This document shows, one piece after another, positions 1 through 8,331 of a stretch of 33,130 nt of DNA. The position numbers and the translations under genes are program-made. The DNA comes from a bacterium (lineage in GTDB: Bacteria; Omnitrophota; Gorgyraeia; Zapsychrales; Zapsychraceae), in NCBI GenBank assembly GCA_030429765.1, contig JAUIER010000004.1, positions 1 to 33,130 on the forward strand, given 5' to 3'. The notes under the pieces were generated by a model, which was given only the letters and a program-made list of their open reading frames with translations, was not told the origin of the DNA and made no database searches. The stretch's first letter is position 1. Each line of letters begins with the position of its first letter.

Positions 1-90
1 AAATATATTCAAAATCTAATTAATGATAGACCTCGGAAAATTCATGGTTACTACACCCCTGCTGAAGTTTTTAATAAAATGTTGCACTAG
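1..90 (+). mobile_element. IS30-family transposase, C-terminal end (cut by window edge)
   Basis: Frame 1 is open from the first base to a TAG at 88-90 and gives 29 residues containing NDRPRKIHGYYTPAEVF. This matches the conserved end of IS30-family transposases (NDRPRKxLG-x-TPxEVF), after the last catalytic acidic residue. Only the tail is visible, so whether the element is intact cannot be judged. The bases just after the stop (about 91-110, reading AAACTAGAATCCACCC) are where the terminal inverted repeat of such an element would lie, but the other end is outside the window. The element ends about 20 bp before the stop codon of the oppositely oriented SGNH gene, so it sits between genes or has removed whatever originally followed that gene. 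Confidence 0.8.
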
Positions 91-111
91 AAACTAGAAT
101 CCACCCTGACA

Positions 112-1155
112 CTAATTTTTTGGATAGAATTCCCGGCGGATAAATTGCTGGAGGGCTTGGGCGACGATCTGGTGACCGCGCACACTTAAATGACCGTCGA
201 CCGGAAAATAGGCCTCGGGATGATCCTGAAGATACGGATGCATATCAATGTATGGAATTCCCAACTCATCATAGACCGAAAAGAATAACGCCCGAATCCG
301 TTCAACTTCCTCTGGATTGGATTGAAGCTCTTCGAGCTGGGGAATGTAAATCATGCCCAGCGCCATATTCCGTTGTCGGGTCATTTCAAGCAAAGGCTTA
401 AATATTCTCTCACGATAGACATTGCGCACAACGTCATAGTGATCATCTTTCAACTCAACCGATCGCAGAAAATTACTCTCCAGAATACGCGAGAATCGAA
501 ACGCCAGCAGACTCACCATATTGATATTTGACCCCATCTGCTCTTTGATTCCTCGTTTAAGAAAATATTTGAGATGCCACAACGCGCGACTCTGCCACCC
601 AATCAACATTTTCCCATCTTTGATGTAATGTTGATGAATATAATGAAAGTCCTGACTGCGCTCCGTGAATATCACCGCATTGATCCCTCCATACTCACTT
701 TCAGGAGAAAAAATCCCTGGAAAATACTTCGAATAAAATGCATGAAGAAATGGAAGGCGATATCCAGCAAAGCCCAATGTAAAAACCTGCACGTCCTCCA
801 CCATCGACTGAACCTGATGCGCAAAATTTTCTCGACGGGATACCTGTCGAGCATCGAGAAAACTATCGCCAATGATCGCAATCCGATATGTGGCCGTTTC
901 ATCGACATCAAATTCCAGCGCATGAAATCCATCGGAATTTCGATAAACCTGCCGTCGAAATTCATTCTTCCGCCAGGGTTGGCCGCTATAAATCTCCTGC
1001 CCTTGGTCATTAAATTTCTTCATCGTATCCGGCCCGTTATAACCAAAATTATTGAATCGAATCAATACCCCTTCGGCCACAGCCAAAACCATGAACAAAG
1101 CAATCACGGCATAAAGACACTCCTTAAGTATGCGATTAAAATTGAAAATAGACAA
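112..1155 (-). CDS. SGNH/GDSL-family hydrolase-like protein with N-terminal membrane anchor (probable polysaccharide O-acetylation partner)
   Basis: The protein has about 347 residues. One hydrophobic segment near the N-terminus (AVIALFMVLAVAEGVLI) should anchor it in the inner membrane with the rest outside. GDSF near residue 97 carries the nucleophilic Ser, and DGHLSVRGH near residue 320 carries the Asp/His pair. Together these form the SGNH triad seen in AlgX/AlgJ-like proteins. The gene follows and overlaps an MBOAT gene. In such pairs the MBOAT moves an acetyl group across the membrane and the SGNH protein is thought to place it on the polysaccharide. Start choice: a perfect AGGAGG at 1161-1166 lies 5 bases before a TTG at 1153-1155. 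An earlier in-frame TTG at 1177-1179 lacks a ribosome binding site. The polymer acted on is unknown. Confidence 0.8.
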   Translation of the reverse strand: MSIFNFNRILKECLYAVIALFMVLAVAEGVLIRFNNFGYNGPDTMKKFNDQGQEIYSGQPWRKNEFRRQVYRNSDGFHALEFDVDETATYRIAIIGDSFLDARQVSRRENFAHQVQSMVEDVQVFTLGFAGYRLPFLHAFYSKYFPGIFSPESEYGGINAVIFTERSQDFHYIHQHYIKDGKMLIGWQSRALWHLKYFLKRGIKEQMGSNINMVSLLAFRFSRILESNFLRSVELKDDHYDVVRNVYRERIFKPLLEMTRQRNMALGMIYIPQLEELQSNPEEVERIRALFFSVYDELGIPYIDMHPYLQDHPEAYFPVDGHLSVRGHQIVAQALQQFIRREFYPKN

Positions 1156-2521
1156 AATCTCCTCCTGCAATGTTCCCAAAAATCATATACGTAAAAATCC
1201 CACTAAAAATAAAGATCCAATACAGCAACGGCTGCCGCAAGATAAACTGACTGAATGATGTCTTAGCATAAATCACATCCGCTGCGAGCATCAACAGGAT
1301 ATACACCCCCACCGATACCGGTATGTGCGTGACATCAAACCCCGCCGTCAATTGACGAATCATCTGCAGCGCCTCACTGAGCGACTGCGCCCGGAAAAAT
1401 ATCCATGTCAGACAAACCCCGTGAAACGTCAACACAGCCCTGATCACATACGGCCATCCCGTCGGCTGGACGATCGCTCGACGACGCAAGTGCTCAATCA
1501 CAATCCAAATCCCATGGATCCCGCCCCAGATCACGAATGTCCAGTTGGCCCCGTGCCACAGCCCGCCCAGCAGCATAGTGATCATGATATTTCGCAAATG
1601 ATTCGCGCGTGCGCCGCGGTTTCCGCCAAGCGGAATGTAAAGATAGTCCCGCAGCCATGTGGACAAGGAAATATGCCAACGCCGCCAAAATTCCCGCACA
1701 CTGGACGCGAAATATGGAAAGTTGAAATTCAGCTTTATGTCATATCCCAACAAAAACGCTACACCGCGAGCCATATCGGTGTAGCCCGAGAAATCACAAT
1801 AGATCTGAAAGGCAAAGGCGTACACGCCGACCAGCACTTCAAACCCCGAATAAGCCGCCGGATTCGCAAAGACCTGATCGACATAAACCGCCAGATTGTC
1901 GGCAATCACCGTCTTCTTAACCAATCCAAAGACAAACAACCCCAATCCATAACGAAGCTGATTGGGCCCAAACTTTACCCCACGCACAAGCTGCGGGATC
2001 AAATCTCTGGCACGAACGATCGGCCCGGCCACTAACTGAGGGAAAAAAGCGACGTATAACGCAAAGGTCAGCAAACTATTCGTTGGCTTGAGCTGCTTTC
2101 GGTAGATATCAATCGTGTAACTCAATGTCTGAAACGTGTAAAATGAAATCCCCATCGGCAGGATGATATCGTAATGGGGAATCGGCGCTTGATCGGTAAA
2201 GACCTGGGAAAGACTATTCAGGGTTCCCGTAAAAAAATTAAAGTATTTAAAGAGGAACAGCATCCCTAAGTTACCCGTTAGGGACATCAGCAGAAATATC
2301 CGCCGCCTGGCCGGATCATCTGTCTGATACATCCAGCGCCCGACCAAAAAGTCAAGCACCGACGAAAACACCAGCAGCCCCACCAGCGGGACACTGAACC
2401 ACATATAGAAGATATAACTGGCCAGCAGCAGGGCAATTCGCCGGACGAGTGAATTCCCAAAAACAGCCGGCCACCAGACAATTAAGAATAAGAGTACGAA
2501 TTCAATGGAATGAAATAACAT
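1136..2521 (-). CDS. MBOAT-family membrane O-acyltransferase (AlgI/DltB-like)
   Basis: The protein has 461 residues with about ten or more hydrophobic segments. Family signatures are clear: GISFYTFQTLSYTIDIYR, PQLVAGPIVR, the YCDFSGYTDMARG segment, FWRRWHISLSTWLRDYLYIP (His near 283) and GGLWHGANWTFVIWGGIHG (the invariant catalytic His near 323). Length fits AlgI-type enzymes. These transfer acyl groups, usually acetyl, across the inner membrane for O-acetylation of exported polysaccharides. The downstream SGNH gene overlaps by 20 bp, which suggests translational coupling and a two-protein acetylation unit. The ATG start is at 2519-2521. I saw no strong ribosome binding site. The 183-bp divergent region to the plus-strand GT39 gene must hold promoters for both directions, but no convincing -35/-10 pair stands out. 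Confidence 0.92.
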   Translation of the reverse strand: MLFHSIEFVLLFLIVWWPAVFGNSLVRRIALLLASYIFYMWFSVPLVGLLVFSSVLDFLVGRWMYQTDDPARRRIFLLMSLTGNLGMLFLFKYFNFFTGTLNSLSQVFTDQAPIPHYDIILPMGISFYTFQTLSYTIDIYRKQLKPTNSLLTFALYVAFFPQLVAGPIVRARDLIPQLVRGVKFGPNQLRYGLGLFVFGLVKKTVIADNLAVYVDQVFANPAAYSGFEVLVGVYAFAFQIYCDFSGYTDMARGVAFLLGYDIKLNFNFPYFASSVREFWRRWHISLSTWLRDYLYIPLGGNRGARANHLRNIMITMLLGGLWHGANWTFVIWGGIHGIWIVIEHLRRRAIVQPTGWPYVIRAVLTFHGVCLTWIFFRAQSLSEALQMIRQLTAGFDVTHIPVSVGVYILLMLAADVIYAKTSFSQFILRQPLLYWIFIFSGIFTYMIFGNIAGGDFVYFQF

Positions 2522-2704
2522 AGCTTATGTACTGACGAGGCCAAACACCTGGTGGTGCGGCTAATCCGCCCGTTGCTGAACCCGAAAACGTATAGCCACC
2601 ATGACACATGAGATCCCAGAATTCACGTTGCTTTTCGCGATTCCGTATGTTATTTTAATGCCATACACCTATATTTTCGGTAAAATCTTGTATATCAATA
2701 TTAT

Positions 2705-4099
2705 ATGAAAATTTCCAGCTCAAAGAGTAATATTTGGATTATTTTGGCTCTCGGCTTTTTAGTCACCACCGCCTTCTACATCCGGCAGCATAATTTTGTT
2801 CATAGCCCGTCCCGCTCGATCGATGAGGCCGTTTATTTTCGAATGGGACACCAAATCCGCAGCGGCCTGCAGCATTATAATGCCAATGAAATGGGCCAAA
2901 AACTGCTGGATAAGAACCATCCCGTCGTTCCGGCCTACTTTTTCAAACCCATCTTCAAACATCCGCCCTTATTTACCATGTTTCTGGCGAGTTCGTTTAC
3001 TCTATTTGGTTTTAATGAGATCGCCGCCTTTTATGTACCGGCCCTCTTCGGACTGCTCATGATACCGCTTATCTATGCGCTTGGCGCCCTGATCTATAAT
3101 CGCACCGTCGGACTATTATCCGCCGCCGTCCTGGCCGTTGATCCGATGTCGATTATCTGTGCGCAGAAAGTCTGGATGGAAAGCCAGCTGGCCTTTTTTA
3201 CCGTCCTTTGCCTCTACTTGGCGGCCAAGGCCATCAAGCAACAACGGGACGCCCTGTTTATCTGGAGCGGAGTCGCCAGTGGACTAAGCGCATTAACCAA
3301 GTACACCGGCGGTATAGGAACGGTCATTATGATCGCTTATGCCCTGATCTATGATCGAAAACTTCTAAAAAACCGGGCCTTTCTGATCGGATTGGCTATG
3401 CCCATCCTGCTGCTAACCCCGTGGCTGCTCTGGAATCTGGCCGTCTATGGATCAAACTATGTGGGCATGCAGGTCGAACTGCATTCGGACAAGGGACACT
3501 CGCTGAAGTTTGTGCGAAACATCGGACTTTATATTCTGGCTGGCTTTGCTGTCTTGCGACTGGGCAAGAAATTCAAGGAAGATCTTTCCCCCAGCGCCAT
3601 CCAGAACATTAAACTCTTTGCGTCATGCGCCGTGGCCGTGATTTTTATGGATTCCATCCTCAAGAGTTTTAATATTCTCCATCTGCCGATCACCAGCTGG
3701 GCCGGCGCCACGTTTTACGGATCGTCGCATACGTTCTATCCGGACCGATTACTTGAATTTTCGCTCATCTATTTTTTTGCATTTTTGTCCTTCTTTATCC
3801 CATTGAAGGATCGTCCGGATGAAGACAGGATTCTTAGGATCGGATCGATCGCCATTCTGCTATTTTTTACGATGTGGACCGCCTTTCAGTCACGATACAT
3901 CATCTCGGCCAATCCGCTCTTGATCATTTTAGGCGTCAACTTTCTGCACGAACTGTCCCGCCGGGCACCTGAAATTCCGAATCTATGGGCCCGGGTTGTC
4001 GCCAGAGGATCGCTTATCATGCTGCTGGTCGCGATCTTCATGAAGACTATCGTCGTCAATGTACTCGTCAGTTTTACCAATAATTTTTGTTACTTTTAA
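2705..4099 (+). CDS. GT39/ArnT-type polyprenyl-phosphate-sugar glycosyltransferase
   Basis: The protein has 464 residues and many membrane segments. SRSIDEAVYFRMGHQI near residues 36-50 has the Asp-Glu pair that follows the first transmembrane helix in the GT39/PMT_2 (GT-C) families. It is followed by HPPLFTMFLASSFTLFG and a long hydrophobic region with VDPMSIICAQKVWMES. These enzymes take sugar from a polyprenyl-phosphate donor on the outer face of the inner membrane and attach it to lipid A, glycans or proteins. The acceptor here is unknown. The methyltransferase gene starts 3 bases after the stop, so the two form a plus-strand pair. The upstream region is AT-rich with no clear ribosome binding site. 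The GT2 protein at 12339-13301, which resembles polyprenyl-phosphate sugar synthases, could supply the donor; this is inference. Confidence 0.85.
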   Translation: MKISSSKSNIWIILALGFLVTTAFYIRQHNFVHSPSRSIDEAVYFRMGHQIRSGLQHYNANEMGQKLLDKNHPVVPAYFFKPIFKHPPLFTMFLASSFTLFGFNEIAAFYVPALFGLLMIPLIYALGALIYNRTVGLLSAAVLAVDPMSIICAQKVWMESQLAFFTVLCLYLAAKAIKQQRDALFIWSGVASGLSALTKYTGGIGTVIMIAYALIYDRKLLKNRAFLIGLAMPILLLTPWLLWNLAVYGSNYVGMQVELHSDKGHSLKFVRNIGLYILAGFAVLRLGKKFKEDLSPSAIQNIKLFASCAVAVIFMDSILKSFNILHLPITSWAGATFYGSSHTFYPDRLLEFSLIYFFAFLSFFIPLKDRPDEDRILRIGSIAILLFFTMWTAFQSRYIISANPLLIILGVNFLHELSRRAPEIPNLWARVVARGSLIMLLVAIFMKTIVVNVLVSFTNNFCYF

Positions 4100-4102
4100 T
4101 CT

Positions 4103-4828
4103 ATGCTTAAGAAACTCCTCGAAAAAAACCGACATAGAATCGATCGTGAACTTCCGAATATCGAAGACCGTCAATTTTTCTCCCCCGCACTACATGCGCT
4201 CGTCAGGGTTATCATCCCGACATTTCGTCAGCATATCCAAGGCGACGTTCTGGATGTCGGATGCGGCGATATGCCGTTTAAGACAATCATCGAGGAAAAA
4301 GCATCTAAGTACGACACGCTAGATGTGGAAGCTAGAACAGACGGCGTGACCTATATCGGCTCCATACTGGACATGAATATGATCCCGGACAAGACATATG
4401 ATACCATCATTTGTCTTGAAGTCTTGGAACATGTCCCACTCCCGTTTCAAGGAGCCAAAGAATTAAATCGCGCTCTCAAGACCAACGGAACACTGATTAT
4501 GTCCGTCCCTCACCTCAGTCGACTACACGAACAACCGCATGACTACTATCGTTACACTCACTATGGAATTACCGCGCTGCTAACAGAAAATGGATTTGAA
4601 ATCACGGAAATGAAAACCTGCGGGGGAATTCTGTGCTTTTTGGGGCACCAAATTTCGACGGTGATTCTATGCTTGTTTTTTCACATCCCGATCATTAAAC
4701 ACATAATATTCTTTCTGAATAAATGGCTCATCGTCAAACCAATGGTCTGCCTGGACGCTTGGCTGTTTGAGAAATCGGTTATGCCTTTGGGATATTTATG
4801 TGTGGCGAAGAAGGTTCGCGACGTGTAA
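4103..4828 (+). CDS. class I SAM-dependent methyltransferase
   Basis: The protein has 241 residues. Motif I is VLDVGCGDMPF (residues about 49-59), followed by an acidic DTLDVE after beta-2 and the Methyltransf_11-type IICLEVLEHVPLP and MSVPHLSRLHEQPHDYYR segments. The last of these is common in methyltransferases of polysaccharide clusters. A hydrophobic stretch near residues 175-205 may associate with the membrane. The gene lies 3 bases after the GT39 gene and converges with the DegT-like gene, the two stop codons being 3 bases apart with no obvious terminator. Substrate is not readable; a sugar or lipid-linked sugar is likely from context. Confidence 0.85.
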   Translation: MLKKLLEKNRHRIDRELPNIEDRQFFSPALHALVRVIIPTFRQHIQGDVLDVGCGDMPFKTIIEEKASKYDTLDVEARTDGVTYIGSILDMNMIPDKTYDTIICLEVLEHVPLPFQGAKELNRALKTNGTLIMSVPHLSRLHEQPHDYYRYTHYGITALLTENGFEITEMKTCGGILCFLGHQISTVILCLFFHIPIIKHIIFFLNKWLIVKPMVCLDAWLFEKSVMPLGYLCVAKKVRDV

Positions 4829-4831
4829 CAC

Positions 4832-6043
4832 TTACAGCAGACTAAGAAGTGAATCCGCTAAATATTTCAATTGTGATTCCGTACATTTCACTCCACATGG
4901 AATCAATAAATGCTGTTCCCAATATTCCATCGTCTTACTCATATCAGAACTTGGGCAATCCGTAAAACCAGGCTGTAAATGCATCGGATAGTACCGCCAT
5001 TTGGTTTCAATTCCCATATCACATAATTTGACGGCAATATCATGGCGATTCAGTGGCTTTTTGAGGATGATCGGATAATACAAATAGGTGTTCGGACATT
5101 CCGGAGATGTTGTCGGCAAGATCAATTTATCACTCTGTGCAAGTAGTCCTGACAAATATTCTGCATTCTTGATACGCTTGCGGCAGTTTTCCAAACTCTG
5201 CCTGATTCCCCGTGTTGCGGCCGCCGCTTGCAACGGATGAATGGTTCGGGGCGTATATGTCTTATACTTATCAACGCTGAATGATTCAATGATTTTGACA
5301 CCATCCTTGGCCTCCCTTAAATGCTGCGTACGAGGCAATTTCAAAACTAAATGTTTGAGATGGTAAGACAAATACGAATTATAAATTCGGTTCCAGCATT
5401 CCTTCTTATTACTTTCGCCCATCGGCTGAGCATTGACCGCTTCCCAGACATCATCACGGTTTGTGATTAAGGCCCCGCCGAGAATCGCCCCAGCCGGTTT
5501 ATCCACATTGAAGCTCAAAATAGACGCATCGCCCCAGCTTCCCAGCCGTCGACCATTCACATCAATGCCCCCGGGCATATGTACGGCATTCTCGATAAGA
5601 AATATATTATTCTTATCAGATATCTCACGTAATCGAGTCACGTCCGCTGCCTTACCATAAATATGTGACGCCATAATCACCTGAGTTTGCGGTGTAATCA
5701 AGGACTCACAATCTTCGACATCGATATTAAAGTCCTGATAGATTGAGGCCAATCGAATCGTCTTCACAAAATTTTTAAGCACGACACTCGCCGGGCGGTG
5801 CATAAAGGACGTGGAAATCCATTCCTCGGATAAACCCATCCCTTTAATGAGCAAATAAAGCCCGCTGCGGGCACGATCCAAAAGCATGCAGTGCTTGACC
5901 CCGTATTGATCCCGAATACTTTCTTTAAGCTTTTCACAAGCTCCTGAAGACTTGGTTAAATTACTTAAATGCCATATGGGATTGACAATAGGCGGAAGCT
6001 TATACTTCTGCGGCAATGGGGGCATAACTTCAGAATTCTGCAT
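4832..6043 (-). CDS. DegT/DnrJ/EryC1/StrS-family PLP-dependent protein, atypical
   Basis: The protein has 403 residues with a sugar-aminotransferase-like layout: ASHIYGKAADVTRLREIS, then FLIENAVHMPGG, then SFNVDKPAGAILGGALIT with Lys182 at the Schiff-base position, and a C-terminal small domain (YYPIILKKPLNRHD, KWRYYPMHLQPGF). In typical members the middle motif is E-D-x-A-H, whose Asp contacts the PLP ring nitrogen; here it reads E-N-A-V-H (Asn152). The neighbouring family member at 11142-12290 keeps the Asp. Either the chemistry is altered or the protein has a related role. A ribosome binding site (GAGG, 5 bases before the ATG) supports the start. It sits at the downstream end of the glycan operon, 8 bases after a methyltransferase gene. 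Confidence 0.8.
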   Translation of the reverse strand: MQNSEVMPPLPQKYKLPPIVNPIWHLSNLTKSSGACEKLKESIRDQYGVKHCMLLDRARSGLYLLIKGMGLSEEWISTSFMHRPASVVLKNFVKTIRLASIYQDFNIDVEDCESLITPQTQVIMASHIYGKAADVTRLREISDKNNIFLIENAVHMPGGIDVNGRRLGSWGDASILSFNVDKPAGAILGGALITNRDDVWEAVNAQPMGESNKKECWNRIYNSYLSYHLKHLVLKLPRTQHLREAKDGVKIIESFSVDKYKTYTPRTIHPLQAAAATRGIRQSLENCRKRIKNAEYLSGLLAQSDKLILPTTSPECPNTYLYYPIILKKPLNRHDIAVKLCDMGIETKWRYYPMHLQPGFTDCPSSDMSKTMEYWEQHLLIPCGVKCTESQLKYLADSLLSLL

Positions 6044-6051
6044 ATAATCCT

Positions 6052-6777
6052 CTAATTCTTTCTAAGGATGAACAATGTATCAACATAATTGAAATACGGC
6101 CGATGAAAACATTTGGCGAAAAAGCTGTCAATCTTTGACACCGTTTTGAAACCACTAACCGGTATCAATCCAAACTGAACCAAATACAACAAGGGAAAGC
6201 GCGATCGACGCAGATATTCTTTTTTCTCAACAATAAATCCCGCTTGCTCAAACAATCGTTCAAAATCTTCTTCTGGCCGCATAAGCTTGTCTTCGTTCTT
6301 ATAATACTTATCAACACGCCGCGTCTGAGCCGTAGCGATCATTTCACCACGCTCGGCTAATACCCGGTAGAGCTCCTTGAGACTTCCCAACATCAATTCA
6401 TCATTTACCATATAGTTTAGTACTCCAAGACTGATGATGTACTTAATCGACTGATCCTTCATCGGGATGGTATCCCCATCGAACTGCACGAATTTGGAGA
6501 ATTTCGGATCATTCCCCTGCGCCGCAAGAATTAGCTGTTGTCCTGAAATATCTATACCGAGAATACGGTGTTTTTGTGAGGCAAATGACTTGGATAAATT
6601 TCCAGACCCACATCCAAAATCCATAATCAGTGAATCCTGATCGGGCAGATGCCGCTCGACCGCCAAATCTTTGATAAAACGGATGTACTGATTCTTCATC
6701 CCTTTTTTATCTTTTGGATCGATGACCGACATGGGTCCAAGCTCTGCAATTTTGTCCCAATGCTCTTTTTGGTCCAT
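6052..6777 (-). CDS. class I SAM-dependent methyltransferase
   Basis: The protein has about 241 residues from the ATG at 6775-6777. A GTG at 6793-6795 would add six residues, and neither start has a good ribosome binding site. Motif I reads LIMDFGCGSGNLSKSF, followed by ILGIDISGQQLILAA, the acidic end of beta-2. Later come IISLGVLNYMVNDE and LKELYRVLAERGEMIATAQT, typical of Methyltransf_11/25 proteins. The C-terminus (SRFPLLYLVQFGLIPVSG) is hydrophobic and resembles small-molecule methyltransferases acting near membranes. It lies between the flippase and the DegT-like gene and is probably cotranscribed with them. The likely role is methylation of a sugar or head group of the exported glycan; the substrate is unknown. 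Confidence 0.82.
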   Translation of the reverse strand: MDQKEHWDKIAELGPMSVIDPKDKKGMKNQYIRFIKDLAVERHLPDQDSLIMDFGCGSGNLSKSFASQKHRILGIDISGQQLILAAQGNDPKFSKFVQFDGDTIPMKDQSIKYIISLGVLNYMVNDELMLGSLKELYRVLAERGEMIATAQTRRVDKYYKNEDKLMRPEEDFERLFEQAGFIVEKKEYLRRSRFPLLYLVQFGLIPVSGFKTVSKIDSFFAKCFHRPYFNYVDTLFILRKN

Positions 6778-6841
6778 ATGGATAGAATATATCACGTCCC
6801 ATCAGCCATAGCAAGGACGCTCACAGTTTTCAATAACCTGA

Positions 6842-8308
6842 TTAATCAGCTACCTTTTCGGGAGCAATTCGCCGCAACTCCATAACCTGCCGCAAAATAC
6901 GCGCATCGGTCTGATTCCAGAAACGGGTGACAAACAGGACTATTAAGGATATGGCGATGTATAGACAGGCATTGACCCATTTCATATCCGGCCCCACAAC
7001 AAAGATGATTGAGCTCAACCCGATGGCAGGAATTATCCGGCCTATATCCTTAAAAAACAGCGGAACATCTACAACTCCGTACCGGTTCAGATTAACGATG
7101 GCCAGTATTCCCGTTAGGCCATACGCCCCTGAGGCGACCAAGGCCAATCCCTCGATACCATATTGGGGAATAACAATAATTCCGCCAACAACCAAGACTA
7201 CAATTCCGATAGACTCAAACGCTATCCGTTTACCCAGAAAATCCAGGACATTCAGAAAATTTAATGATATGGTCGCGTACAAAGACAGCAACATCAAAGC
7301 CAAATAGCGTAAACCATCAGCCTCAGCCCTCAGCTCATCGCCACCAACAAACCCCATAAGCTCCTCCGCCATATAAATAATCAGTGGAATAACTAATAGC
7401 GCGTACAAATTTAGATATCGACTGGCGATCGAAAACACCTTACGCAAGAAATCAGTCTCTTTTGATCTTTTGTAGAGGCTCGGCATCAACGTCATGTGCA
7501 CCAATGCGGGAACCATGAAGAACAAAACGATAATCTGATACTGAGCGCAATACACACCTGATTCAAACGAGCCCATCATCGAACCCAACATCAGCAACTC
7601 CAGCCGCATGTAAAACAAGGCCAGCATGTTGATCGCAAAAAAAGGCATCCCCTGCTTGATAGCAAATTTAAATGTCACTTCGGTCTGCGACTCCGTGGGG
7701 ATTAACCGGCTGGCATACTTGCAAAACATAAAAATAGCCATAACCGTAACCAAAGCGTAGGCCAAGACCACCAATTCCACAGATTTAAACAGGAAAACAC
7801 AAGCGGCCACGGCGGCCAGCACAGCGATAAAGTAGAGACAACGGTAGATCGCTACCGTTTTAAACTCATTAAATATATGACAAAGGAAGGCAAATGGAAA
7901 ATGCCAGTTATCGACGATTGGTATGAAGGCCGCAAAGGCGATCAATAGCGTTCTGGACATGTAATGCGGCTCCAGCGAATAATCGACGAAATGCTCACCG
8001 CCGATAATCATGGCCGCCAGCATCACCACCGTCAATGGTACGCGGATCCGGATGATATGCTGAACAAGAGACTGAATAATTCTGTGATTACGAGCTCCAT
8101 CGCGCACTAGCGATTGACTCATTCCCAAATCCAACCCGCCGGCCAACAAGGCAGCTCCACCCCAAATCGTCATCAGGAAGCCATAGGTTTCGACATCAAG
8201 CCCCCGAATCAGGACAAAGGCCAGCAAAATATTTAAGGTTTTTGTCAGAATATTGGCCGCGATCAACCAAGCAGATCCACGAACCACTGACTTGATAAAC
8301 TTGGACAC
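6842..8308 (-). CDS. polysaccharide flippase, MOP superfamily (Wzx/RfbX-like)
   Basis: The protein has 488 residues and about 12-14 hydrophobic segments across its length. The N-terminus (VVRGSAWLIAANILTKTLNILLAFVLIRGLDVETYG) is the classic opening of Wzx-type and polysaccharide_synt proteins. The family moves polyprenyl-linked oligosaccharides across the inner membrane, which fits a cluster with nucleotide-sugar enzymes and glycosyltransferases. The start is GTG at 8306-8308, with an AGGAG about 10 bases upstream. It lies 23 bases downstream of the FemAB-like gene. No Wzy polymerase is obvious in the window; it may lie elsewhere, or the unit may not be polymerised. Confidence 0.9.
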   Translation of the reverse strand: MSKFIKSVVRGSAWLIAANILTKTLNILLAFVLIRGLDVETYGFLMTIWGGAALLAGGLDLGMSQSLVRDGARNHRIIQSLVQHIIRIRVPLTVVMLAAMIIGGEHFVDYSLEPHYMSRTLLIAFAAFIPIVDNWHFPFAFLCHIFNEFKTVAIYRCLYFIAVLAAVAACVFLFKSVELVVLAYALVTVMAIFMFCKYASRLIPTESQTEVTFKFAIKQGMPFFAINMLALFYMRLELLMLGSMMGSFESGVYCAQYQIIVLFFMVPALVHMTLMPSLYKRSKETDFLRKVFSIASRYLNLYALLVIPLIIYMAEELMGFVGGDELRAEADGLRYLALMLLSLYATISLNFLNVLDFLGKRIAFESIGIVVLVVGGIIVIPQYGIEGLALVASGAYGLTGILAIVNLNRYGVVDVPLFFKDIGRIIPAIGLSSIIFVVGPDMKWVNACLYIAISLIVLFVTRFWNQTDARILRQVMELRRIAPEKVAD

Positions 8309-8331
8309 GTGTCACTGTCTCCTGTTTGACA

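Noticed and set aside
574-1194. Plus-strand open frame of 206 codons opposite the SGNH gene
   Set aside because: It is the antisense of a clear coding region, with no domain and an odd composition. The same holds for the long plus-strand frames opposite MBOAT (1325-2035), folP (25023-25775) and ftsH (26745-27284).
2557-2569. Hairpin GCGG-CTAAT-CCGC in the divergent region
   Set aside because: A 4-bp stem is expected by chance and no T-run or promoter element is associated.
2502-2609. Small minus-strand ORF of 35 residues (MCHGGYTFSGSATGG...) upstream of the MBOAT gene
   Set aside because: It runs into the MBOAT start in another frame, has no ribosome binding site and resembles no protein I recognise. 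Probably chance, though the glycine-rich composition is curious.
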